Source: an uncultured euryarchaeote
GTDB lineage: Archaea; Thermoplasmatota; Thermoplasmata; UBA10834
Reading direction: 5' to 3'
DNA length: 10,921 nt
Assembly: GCA_937872085.1 (NCBI GenBank)
Contig: CALMQK010000174.1
Coordinates: 1-10,921 of the forward strand
This document shows, piece by piece, positions 1 to 7,260 of the stretch; within the stretch, counting starts at the first letter, position 1; each line of letters opens with the position of its first letter. A program made the position numbers and the translations under genes. The notes under the pieces were generated by a model that saw only the letters and a program-made list of their open reading frames with translations, was not told the origin of the DNA and made no database searches.

Positions 1-183
1 AGGCGGCCGCGCATAGCTAGGGAGCTCTGCATCCGATGCTACTGCTGTCAGGAGTTGTGTCTGAACGATGCGGTGAAGCTGAGACGCATGCCAGCGAGAG
101 CCCTTGTCACGAAGGTCACATCAGGCATGGCACGCGCGATGCGCAGAAAGGACGAAGGACACCCTAGTCGGTCAGAGGAATAA
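1..183 (+). CDS. C-terminal fragment of a probable DUF362-family Fe-S protein
   Basis: The first frame of the window is open from base 1 to a TAA at 181-183 and gives 60 residues with no start before the edge, so only the C-terminal end is present. Residues 9-20 read ELCIRCYCCQEL followed by C, giving a C-x2-C-x1-C-C-x3-C cluster, then LNDAVKLRR. From knowledge of the family, this resembles the ferredoxin-like tail of DUF362 proteins, where a CIxCYCCxExCP-type cluster is followed by xxAIxL and a basic stretch. The proline usual after the last Cys is replaced by Leu. The remaining 35 or so residues are basic and featureless. Such proteins are probably cytoplasmic Fe-S proteins of unknown reaction. 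The gene converges on the large surface-protein gene, with 46 bases between the two stops. The family call rests on one short motif; another 4Fe-4S protein is possible. Confidence 0.66.
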   Translation, partial: RRPRIARELCIRCYCCQELCLNDAVKLRRMPARALVTKVTSGMARAMRRKDEGHPSRSEE

Positions 184-209
184 GAAGAATGTGAAGAGGT
201 TTGAGAGGG

Positions 210-214
210 TTTTT
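210..214 (+). terminator. Short T-tract after the Fe-S gene
   Basis: Five T residues follow a purine-rich stretch, 27 bases after the TAA at 181-183. Archaeal RNA polymerase commonly terminates at T-runs without a hairpin, so this is a plausible weak terminator for the rightward gene. I see no stable stem before it. Confidence 0.3.
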
Positions 215-229
215 CGCCGCCTTCAGCCA

Positions 230-3200
230 TCACTCGTCCTTGCGCCTCAGGCCGATCGCCAGCACGGCGATCGAAGCAAGACTCGCAGAGACCAACGCCA
301 TCAAGGCCGTGATCTCCGCAACTGTTCCGGGTTCCGAGGCAACAGCCGAGCCATAATCCACGGTGGACGGGGTCGGAGCAGAGGTGATGAACACGGTGCT
401 ACCTGAATAAGTCACGTTGAACTCAATCCAAGGCGCGCCGTGGTACATCGGTTTACCCCAGCCAAAGCCCGAGTTGTCGAATTGGTGCGGCCCTTTGATC
501 GTCAACGTCTTGTTGACCGCATCGTACATCGAGTTCAGGTCGAGTCCTGGACCAGATTCCGGGGCTAGGTTCGTCATGTAGTACCCGAGGCTCATGTTCC
601 CGTGACGCGTGATGTCGTTGTACTCTCTGTAGTCGCCAAAGTACGATATGTTGTTGATCGCTTCGGGACCGACGCCCTTCCCCACGTAGGCGATCACCTG
701 ATCATGCTTCGGAAGCTCGATCACCAGCGTCTGGGACTTCGTCAGGTTGAGCCAGCCTGGGGTCACATCGTAACCGTTCTCCGTGCTGAAATACGGATCC
801 CCAGCGTTCCAGCTGGTGTAAGTCAACTTCACGTATGGCGCGAAGTCGGACTTCGGGTGAAGGAAGCTCGGCGCCACGTAATCCGCCCGGATCGCCTCGA
901 TGACCCACGCTGAACCCGCTCCTGCGCTCTTGTTGGCCTTGACCGCATGCATGCTGTACTGGCAGATAGTGTCGAGGGTAAGGTTGGCCTTCTTATCGTC
1001 GAACTTCGCACTCATCGTGAAGTTCTCATAGTAGGGCTGGTGGGTGCTGATCTGCGTCTCCAGAAGCCACCTGGCCATCACGATCTCATAGGCCCAGCTG
1101 ACATGGTCGAGCTCGAGTCTGACGTCCCCGTTCGGCAGTTCCACAAGTTTCGCATAGGGTCCAATCACGGATCCCGGAAACTCGTACGCGTTGTATACGT
1201 CGAGCCGGACGTTCTCTTCGTTCAACAACCAGTTGCCCCATTGGGTCTTGTACGAGGTGACGTTAGCCGCCCACCAGGCCGCGACGTCCGTTGCCGTGAT
1301 CGGCAGCCTCATCCATTCCTGGGCGGTCTCCCTGTTCATGGTTACGTTGTACTGTACGCCAAGCCACCATCCATCCGCGCGCTGATCGGCCATCGATGAA
1401 CTGTAGAAGTTGGGTTGGGAGCTCCATTTGGCGACCCACGTGTTGTTCCACCAAGAATAGTATAGGTACTGGAAGTACACTTCTACAGTGGCGTTCGCAG
1501 CAGCGAACGTCCGGTTCGAATCGAGCACAGGCATGAACTCCGGGTGGTGAACGTTCACGTTGGTCAGGTTCTTCGCGGTTATGTTCATCCTGTAGGGCCC
1601 GTAGATGATTCCCTGGAAGCCGTTCTTGTCCGGGTTGTACAGCATTGTGTAGTTGCCAGGCGTGTCCGAAAGGATGATATCAGTCTGGTACGTCTTGTAT
1701 CTCCACTTCCAGAAGGGCATCCAGTGGTCTTCGAACATGTTGTATATCCTGTAGCGTATCTCCGAACCACCTGTCACCAGGATGCCGGTCTTCGTGCCGT
1801 TTGCAGTCTTCACGGTGGTGTCCATCACCGTGAGGTCGTAAGTCCCCGCATCATCCCATATGGCTCCGCCAGAGAACTTGTGGACCCCACCCCACGACAG
1901 AAGGAAGGTCGTGTTGTCAGGCAGCTTGTAGGTTCCTGCGGAGGCGTTTGTGGTCAGGTTGACTGTCCCGGTGTACTCATGGAAGATCCTTCCGTACTGG
2001 TTCCACGCTGTTACCGTAACATCGGCCCCCGACAGCGCGACGATCGTGTTCGGGAGAGTGACGGTGAAGTGGTCGATCATCTGCGGCGTGGGTATCACCA
2101 TGATTTCGGTGTACGACCCGCTGGCCGAGGCGTTCAGCGTGTCAGCTACGTTGACGGTGAACCAGCCTACGGCAGTGAATGTCACCCCGTTGGTGAAGGT
2201 TTTCACTCCATGGTCGCCTACAGTGAATTGGTAGTCGGGTGGCAGCGTGACACTTGAGCTCTTGTTAGAGCCGAAATGAACCGTTCCCGTGTAGTTGCCA
2301 TAAGTCCCGTCGAACATCCTACTATACTGATCGTAGGCCGTGACCGTCAAACTGGTAGTTTGATTCGCGACCGGGAGATCGTCCACTCCGCTGATGACGA
2401 AGTGATCGATGTGCGGTGGGGCGATGGTCCCCGCAATTCCGAACTCCACCCACGGCACGCTCTCTGGAAGCAACCTGCCATCTATGTCGATCCACTGTTG
2501 CCGCAGCGCCTGGTGGTTCGATGCGTTCTGCATCTGTGACCAGTGCCAGAAGTCAATCGGACCAGTGTACGTCAGCATACGGCTTGTCGTATCCAGATCG
2601 ATGCTGCCGTTCTTCAGATACGTAGAGTAATAGTCGCCAGGCATCGGCTCGGCATAAGAGATGGCCATGTCCTTCGAGATATTCGTCACATGTCCGGAAC
2701 CAGCGTCCATCTCGAACTGCTGCATTCCCGCAGGCCATGTGAATGACATCGTCTCGTTTTCGCTGAGGTTCCAAGCGCACGGCGTCACGTCGTACGAGAC
2801 ATTCGTGTTGAACAGTGCACTCCCTGGGTTCTTGTTGATGTACGTGTATGGTTTTCCAGTATCAGGATTGAGCGTCTTTGCGTACGGGTCGAACTCCGAG
2901 GTTCTGTGTGAAGCGCTGCTTAGTTGGTAGTCCTGGTGAAGCGGCTTCCAGAGCCAGACGGGGTTGCCATCGTTCCTGCTCATGAACGCGTAGACGCTAT
3001 ACTCGACATCTGTCTTGATGAATATGTTGGATGTCTGAGGCCCGATGGTCGCGTTCATCCAGAAGCCTTCCATCCAGACCTCTGTGGGCACGAAGGCGTC
3101 TCGCAACCATCTGGTCATGAGCGCTTCCATTCCCCACGTGTCAGCATAGACGGTCAGGACGATCTTGTCGCCGACCTTCTGGGCATGCAGACCGAATCCG

Positions 3201-4528
3201 ATCATTTGAGCTGGAGTGGCGTACATGTTGTTGACGTCGAACGCTCCGTTTGCCTGGTCCTCAATAAGCCACTGCTGCCAAGCAGACCTGAGCGTGAGGC
3301 CTTTAGTCGACCAATAGGTGTCGAAGTTGTCGAATTCCGTAGCCGTCATTCCTGTGACGGCCATCGCGGCATCCTTGTCCAGCGTGGTGACACCCGTGAG
3401 ATTGATGAACCATCCGTCATTATACGCCGTTGCGGCCGAGCCGTAGGTCGCGGCGACCAGGGCTGGATCCAAGTACTGCATGTGCCAATTCAATACGGCG
3501 TGTCCACCCCTGGTCGAGCCGAACATCGGCAGGAACTCCGGGTGACTCATGTTGACGTTAGGCAGGTTCACCGCAGTGATGTTCAATCTCATGTTGCTGT
3601 AGAGGTACAGGTTCTCGTGCGCGGCGTCCCCATAATACTTGTAGATATACGGGTACGTGTTGGACCATACCCCTTCGTAATCCACACCAGGGTAGTACAG
3701 AGTCCGTCGTGGATACCATGGCCCGAAAGGCACCTTGAACGCGTCGTACCATCTGTAGTCCACCGTTCGGGTCGGCAGGAATTCTGTGACCTTTGCGGTC
3801 GCGGACCCGGTCCTCTCGGTCGTCTTGTACGTTGTAGTGGCATTGAGCGTGACATTTCCAGCGACGGCTTTCGCAGTGAATCTCACTGTAGTGTCGTTGA
3901 GTCGTGTAATAGTGTAGTCACTCGGCGTCAAGCCGCTCGCGATCCAGTTGAACGACAATCCGGTAATATTCTGACCAATAGTGGATACTCCCTTTGCGGT
4001 GAATTCCTGAGACGAGTTGAATCTCACCCACATTTCCGAGGGGGAAACGGATACGCGGTCAAGTCCTGCGGGTAGGATCTGGAGTGGAGCTGTCGCAAGG
4101 GCAGTCTTCCCTTTGTAGTCCACTGAACACTTCAGGGTCCCGTTCTGCTGGACGCTTGAGGCTGCAAGGTTGACTTTGGATTTCGTGAAGAAGTCGAACG
4201 TCCCCATTATATTGGGTTCGACCGACCACCTGAGTTTGACGTCTTTGTCAGCCAAGGTAGTGTCCCCGGACTTGTAGGTCACTTGGAGCTCCACCGAGGT
4301 GCCGGCATTTACGCGAGCGGGAGATGGAGTTATGGTCGCCGTCAGGGCGGGTTCAGTCTTTACTCCGAGCACCAGGAAAAATAGTGCAGTGCTCACGAGC
4401 AATATTGCGACGATCACCGCCGCAATCATCATCCATAGCTTCTTTCCCGGTTTTCTTGCAGTTGCGGAAGTCGTCTCTGGTTTCTCAGTCTCACTAACGG
4501 TTGCACTTGAATTGGTCTCCTCGGACAT
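230..4528 (-). CDS. Giant membrane-anchored surface protein with Ig-like domains and a duplicated module
   Basis: A 1432-residue protein starting at ATG 4526-4528. That ATG has GGGGG (4538-4534) five bases upstream and is preferred over an in-frame TTG at 4558. In order: a charged Ser/Thr-rich cytoplasmic tail (1-30); a membrane helix (about 31-54); two Ig-like beta-rich segments (about 60-152 and 157-250); module A (about 254-698); two related Ig/filamin-like segments (about 705-815 and 817-920), each containing an IDHF motif and an AxxQYxRxF motif; module B (about 921-1370); a helix (about 1403-1427); and a tail ending LRRKDE. The two modules share MNITAxNLxNVN, HPEFxPxx and YDVTP. More than 30 N-x-S/T sequons point to a glycosylated extracellular protein. 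I recognise no family for the modules and no HExxH or other hydrolase motif. It is transcribed divergently from the peptide importer genes. A role in envelope structure or substrate capture is inference. Confidence 0.88.
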   Translation of the reverse strand: MSEETNSSATVSETEKPETTSATARKPGKKLWMMIAAVIVAILLVSTALFFLVLGVKTEPALTATITPSPARVNAGTSVELQVTYKSGDTTLADKDVKLRWSVEPNIMGTFDFFTKSKVNLAASSVQQNGTLKCSVDYKGKTALATAPLQILPAGLDRVSVSPSEMWVRFNSSQEFTAKGVSTIGQNITGLSFNWIASGLTPSDYTITRLNDTTVRFTAKAVAGNVTLNATTTYKTTERTGSATAKVTEFLPTRTVDYRWYDAFKVPFGPWYPRRTLYYPGVDYEGVWSNTYPYIYKYYGDAAHENLYLYSNMRLNITAVNLPNVNMSHPEFLPMFGSTRGGHAVLNWHMQYLDPALVAATYGSAATAYNDGWFINLTGVTTLDKDAAMAVTGMTATEFDNFDTYWSTKGLTLRSAWQQWLIEDQANGAFDVNNMYATPAQMIGFGLHAQKVGDKIVLTVYADTWGMEALMTRWLRDAFVPTEVWMEGFWMNATIGPQTSNIFIKTDVEYSVYAFMSRNDGNPVWLWKPLHQDYQLSSASHRTSEFDPYAKTLNPDTGKPYTYINKNPGSALFNTNVSYDVTPCAWNLSENETMSFTWPAGMQQFEMDAGSGHVTNISKDMAISYAEPMPGDYYSTYLKNGSIDLDTTSRMLTYTGPIDFWHWSQMQNASNHQALRQQWIDIDGRLLPESVPWVEFGIAGTIAPPHIDHFVISGVDDLPVANQTTSLTVTAYDQYSRMFDGTYGNYTGTVHFGSNKSSSVTLPPDYQFTVGDHGVKTFTNGVTFTAVGWFTVNVADTLNASASGSYTEIMVIPTPQMIDHFTVTLPNTIVALSGADVTVTAWNQYGRIFHEYTGTVNLTTNASAGTYKLPDNTTFLLSWGGVHKFSGGAIWDDAGTYDLTVMDTTVKTANGTKTGILVTGGSEIRYRIYNMFEDHWMPFWKWRYKTYQTDIILSDTPGNYTMLYNPDKNGFQGIIYGPYRMNITAKNLTNVNVHHPEFMPVLDSNRTFAAANATVEVYFQYLYYSWWNNTWVAKWSSQPNFYSSSMADQRADGWWLGVQYNVTMNRETAQEWMRLPITATDVAAWWAANVTSYKTQWGNWLLNEENVRLDVYNAYEFPGSVIGPYAKLVELPNGDVRLELDHVSWAYEIVMARWLLETQISTHQPYYENFTMSAKFDDKKANLTLDTICQYSMHAVKANKSAGAGSAWVIEAIRADYVAPSFLHPKSDFAPYVKLTYTSWNAGDPYFSTENGYDVTPGWLNLTKSQTLVIELPKHDQVIAYVGKGVGPEAINNISYFGDYREYNDITRHGNMSLGYYMTNLAPESGPGLDLNSMYDAVNKTLTIKGPHQFDNSGFGWGKPMYHGAPWIEFNVTYSGSTVFITSAPTPSTVDYGSAVASEPGTVAEITALMALVSASLASIAVLAIGLRRKDE
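419..1768 (-). repeat. Module B of the surface protein (second copy)
   Basis: This segment encodes residues about 921-1370. Aligned by eye with module A it shares a start pattern (RYRIYN versus DYRWYD), MNITAKNLTNVNVHHPEFMP, DGWW, a W-rich segment ending VYNAYE, MARWL, FAPYVK, YDVTP followed by LNL, and a closing PWIEF. It is a protein-level duplication; the DNA copies are too diverged to be a recent tandem repeat. Confidence 0.75.
2435..3769 (-). repeat. Module A of the surface protein (first copy)
   Basis: This segment encodes residues about 254-698, the first copy of the duplicated module. Its landmarks match module B in order: MNITAVNLPNVNMSHPEFLP, DGWF, a segment ending VNNMYA, MTRWL, FDPYAK, YDVTP followed by WNL, and PWVEF. 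Two Ig-like segments lie between the copies, so the duplicated unit may have been module plus Ig-like domains. Confidence 0.75.
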
Positions 4529-4587
4529 ACTATCCCCCAAGTGGTAATGGCTCAACAAACAAACAATCGCGATAAAGTAAATCTAGC

Positions 4588-4596
4588 TATATATAT
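4588..4596 (-). promoter_or_regulatory. TATA-like element for the surface-protein gene
   Basis: The run TATATATAT is centred about 64 bases upstream of the ATG at 4528. Archaeal TATA boxes sit about 25 bases before the transcription start, so transcription would begin near 4566 and leave a leader of about 38 nt. That leader carries the GGGGG ribosome-binding sequence at 4534-4538 and a short GTTT repeat. This is the clearest promoter in the window. Confidence 0.6.
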
Positions 4597-4940
4597 CCGC
4601 GCACTATCGAACGTCTGGACAGCATCTCTCGCCAGGAATGTCTCAATCTTCGAGCAACCCGGGTTCTCCCACTTCTACTGAACCCGTGACATCGAGCATC
4701 GAAACCATCGAGAAACGCGGATCGCGGTGTCGAAACGCCATCAGAATCGTCGAATTCCAACATACGCCTGTTCGTTTCGCAGCATCGCAAGAAGGGAGGG
4801 GTCACTCAAGGCAGCGTGAACAATAGACCGATGTATGTATGACTACTGACGAATTGATATTCTCAGAGCGATTTGAAAAGATCTTCGATTCGCGGAACAG
4901 TTTGTCGCACGAAATACTAACGTCGTGATGAAGGTAGCAA
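4597..4940. other. Divergent intergenic region, no gene recognised
   Basis: About 340 bases between the two TATA-like elements. Two short open frames exist (4587-4805 on the minus strand and 4638-4826 on the plus strand), but they overlap each other, have no convincing ribosome-binding site and have low-complexity, Arg/Ser-rich translations. Visible structure is limited to a 10-base palindrome (4656-4665) and several loosely repeated GAAAC/CATCGA words between 4690 and 4740. These could be operator-like but are too short to call. Confidence 0.4.
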
Positions 4941-4943
4941 TAT

Positions 4944-4952
4944 TCTTATATG
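4944..4952 (+). promoter_or_regulatory. TATA-like element for the peptide importer genes
   Basis: TTCTTATAT on the plus strand resembles an archaeal TATA box. A start about 25 bases downstream would fall near 4975, giving an unusually long leader of about 120 nt before the binding-protein gene. No better candidate is seen closer to the start codon. Confidence 0.42.
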
Positions 4953-4995
4953 GAGGGTGTAATCCCGTGATTGGTCCTGCCAGTGTTTGCTGCTG

Positions 4996-5070
4996 ATGGG
5001 GTATCCAGATGCGCAAGTAGGCTTTCGAGACCACGGAAGATTGGCGACAACAATCACCCGCGGGGCTTGA
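4996..5070 (+). other. Possible 24-codon upstream ORF in the leader
   Basis: ATG at 4996 opens a 24-codon frame ending at TGA 5068-5070, inside the predicted leader of the binding-protein gene and in the same frame as it. There is no clear ribosome-binding site before it, so it may be chance. If translated, it could couple leader translation to expression of the importer genes. The leader also contains a GATTGG/CCAATC pair (5039-5044 and 5085-5090) and a CCCGCGGG palindrome between them. Confidence 0.2.
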
Positions 5071-5097
5071 CTAAGGCGCAGGAACCAATCGCCAGGT

Positions 5098-7107
5098 GTG
5101 GGGGAACGTGAATTGGGGAAGAAAGATCTAGGCTTTCTCTCGATGTGTGCAATCGTGTTATGTGTGACTGTTTTGGCGGTCCCTATCGCGGGGATCATGG
5201 GCATCACGGAGGACGCTCGGGCGGCTCCGAAGGAGTCCGTCCTGCGGCTAGGGTTCTTGCAAAAGATTGACAGCTTGAACCCATACATGGGGTTGAATGA
5301 TGCTGCCTACGTGTTCTATGGACTGGTCTACGACACCTTGGGTGTCATAGACAACAAGATGCAGCCCTCTAATGATCTCGCATTGGGGACATGGGCAGTT
5401 CCGCTGACCGACCCAGAGATGGTCGCCCATCCGAATTATCCGTTTGGTTCGGTTTGGCAGTACAACCTTACTCACAACGCCACTTTCACTAACGGCGAGC
5501 CGTTCACCGCAGACGACGTGGTGTTCAACATCAATCTCAACGCGGGCAACTACTCATCGATGTGGTCCTACCAGCCCTACTCGTACTTCATGAAGGACGC
5601 CGTCAAGATCAATGACTATACGGTGAGGATACACTTCAGGGACAAGGTCACGAACAATCCGGCGCCGGCCGCATTTGCCTACCTGATCTCCATCCCGATG
5701 CTGCCGAAGCACAAGCTGCAGATCATGACGGCCATGCAGATAGGTTTCAGTTGGGATGGTACATTCGATGATGAGGCGGTCCCGATCGTCGCGACTGGAC
5801 CATTCATGGCCACCTCGAGGATCAAGGCGGAGTACCTCGCAGGTACCCAGCTCACGTTGGTAAAGAACCCGAACTACCACTGGGCCAAGGATAGGGCGCT
5901 GCTGCCGGGCGAGGCTCCGGACCGGTGGGAGGTCAAGTTCGACAAGCTTGTGTTCTACTTCTACGACGACCCAGCAGCGATGTCATACGCGCTCAAGAAC
6001 AAAGATATTGACGTTGCCTCGTTCCCGCCACAGGAGTTCGATGCGCTGAAGACGGCCGCGCCCGCCAACATGGCGTTCTACACCGGGCCTAAGATAACTC
6101 AGTACTGGACCGAGATCGGCTTCTGCATGAACAACGCAGGACCCAACCCGTCAAGGCTCGACCACAACATCAGGCAGGCCCTCGCCATGGCGACGAACAA
6201 GTCTTACATCGTGGAGAACTACTACCTGGGCCTGGCCGACGTTGGCACGACGGCGATCCCACCGGTGAACTCATATTGGCATTACGAGCCGAACGCCACT
6301 GAGAAGGCGCAGTTCAAGTTCGACATCGCGGCAGCAAACGACCTGCTCGATCGAAGTGGATATCCGAGACCAGCGAGTGATCCCAACGGGATCAGGACCG
6401 TCTCGGTATCAAGCGCCGCCGCTTTGAACGATTGGGCTCCTGAGACAACGCCTCTGTCCTACGAGATGCTGATAAGGCGAGAGTACCCAGAGGAGCGAGC
6501 CATAGGGATGTACCTCAAAGATATCTGGAGAAGCGTCGGCGTGAACCTCGACCTGAGCATCGTAGATGAGGCGACCATGACCCAGCGGGTCTACGCTTAC
6601 ACATACGACACCATGATCTGGTACTGGAGCGCGGACATCGACCCCAACTACCAGTTGTTCTCTGTTTCGAGGAAGGCTTGGGACGGGTGGAGCGACACGA
6701 AGTGGGCGAACCAGTCCTTTGAAGACAACTACTCTCTGAGCGTCACCACCATGAACAAGACCCTGCGGAAGGAGTACGTCGACAACGCCCAGAGAGTCCA
6801 CTACCTGGACGCGCCCTACATCATCCTTGCATATGTCTACCAGACTTATGCGTGGAGAACTGACACCTTTACAGGCTGGGGTGACTGGGCTGCCGACCCA
6901 GGCCGGAGCATAGACAACTTCTGGATGGGCAACCCGATCTACTTCGACCTAATGCCGAAAGACCGTACGCAGGACGGTGGACCGCCCCTGTGGATGATCG
7001 CAGCCGGTGTTGGCGCCGCAGCAGCGATCGTTGCGGTCGTGGTCCTCTTCAGGTTCAAGGGGAAGAAGAAGGAGGGCAAGATAAGCGAGAGCCCGCTCGG
7101 CGAATGA
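5098..7107 (+). CDS. Family-5 peptide-binding protein of an ABC importer (DppA/OppA type), membrane-anchored
   Basis: Extracellular solute-binding protein that captures oligopeptides (or a related solute) and delivers them to the permeases encoded downstream. The 669-residue frame has a basic N-terminus (GKK), a hydrophobic signal segment (about 12-35) and a likely cleavage region near DARAAP. Family-5 landmarks are SLNPYMGL near 58-65, TNGEPFTADDVVFNI near 131-145, TGPFMATS, VKNPNYHW, and NIRQALAMATNK near 357-368. A C-terminal helix (about 631-652) followed by a Lys-rich tail anchors it in the membrane, as is known for several archaeal peptide-binding proteins; there is no lipobox. The start is uncertain. 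GTG at 5098 gives the longest frame, but TTG at 5113 has GGGGG (5100-5104) eight bases upstream and begins LGKKDLGF, so it may be the true start. It is first in the importer cluster and separated from the permeases by a structured gap. Substrate cannot be told from sequence. Confidence 0.93.
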   Translation: MGERELGKKDLGFLSMCAIVLCVTVLAVPIAGIMGITEDARAAPKESVLRLGFLQKIDSLNPYMGLNDAAYVFYGLVYDTLGVIDNKMQPSNDLALGTWAVPLTDPEMVAHPNYPFGSVWQYNLTHNATFTNGEPFTADDVVFNINLNAGNYSSMWSYQPYSYFMKDAVKINDYTVRIHFRDKVTNNPAPAAFAYLISIPMLPKHKLQIMTAMQIGFSWDGTFDDEAVPIVATGPFMATSRIKAEYLAGTQLTLVKNPNYHWAKDRALLPGEAPDRWEVKFDKLVFYFYDDPAAMSYALKNKDIDVASFPPQEFDALKTAAPANMAFYTGPKITQYWTEIGFCMNNAGPNPSRLDHNIRQALAMATNKSYIVENYYLGLADVGTTAIPPVNSYWHYEPNATEKAQFKFDIAAANDLLDRSGYPRPASDPNGIRTVSVSSAAALNDWAPETTPLSYEMLIRREYPEERAIGMYLKDIWRSVGVNLDLSIVDEATMTQRVYAYTYDTMIWYWSADIDPNYQLFSVSRKAWDGWSDTKWANQSFEDNYSLSVTTMNKTLRKEYVDNAQRVHYLDAPYIILAYVYQTYAWRTDTFTGWGDWAADPGRSIDNFWMGNPIYFDLMPKDRTQDGGPPLWMIAAGVGAAAAIVAVVVLFRFKGKKKEGKISESPLGE

Positions 7108-7158
7108 GCGGTCAAACCCTTGGCCCGGGAACGGGCCAATAGATTCCTTTCAGACCGC
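7108..7158 (+). promoter_or_regulatory. Strong nested hairpin between binding-protein and permease genes
   Basis: A perfect 8-bp stem (7120-7127 with 7132-7139, TTGGCCCG and CGGGCCAA) is closed by GGAA, a GNRA-type tetraloop. It is enclosed by a second 6-bp stem (GCGGTC 7108-7113 with GACCGC 7153-7158) starting right after the stop codon. Only a modest T-rich stretch (TTCCTTTC) follows the inner stem. Such structures after a binding-protein gene often protect the upstream mRNA or limit read-through, raising binding protein over permease. That role is inferred here. Confidence 0.6.
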
Positions 7159-7260
7159 GCGGAAGCGGGCAGGCGCCAGCGGATGGTTTGGAGAACGGGA
7201 GAGGGAACATAGACAACGTGTCTGACAAAGAGCCAAGGACGAGGATCAGGGGGCATATGC

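Noticed and set aside
48..233. 61-residue minus-strand frame just after the surface-protein gene
   Set aside because: It is antisense to the Cys-cluster frame at 1-183, which shows a real family motif, and has no supporting signal of its own.
2924..4075. 383-residue open frame antisense to the surface-protein gene
   Set aside because: No motif, no ribosome-binding site and low-complexity Val/Arg/His content; the surface-protein frame on the opposite strand is clearly the coding one.
4656..4690. tRNA-like GGGTTC word and AACCCGGGTT palindrome
   Set aside because: No acceptor, D or anticodon arm can be assembled around it, and the T-arm lacks the GTTCGANNC pattern.
4587..4826. Two overlapping small frames in the divergent intergenic region
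   Set aside because: They overlap on opposite strands, one runs through the TATA-like element, and neither has a convincing start context or recognisable protein.
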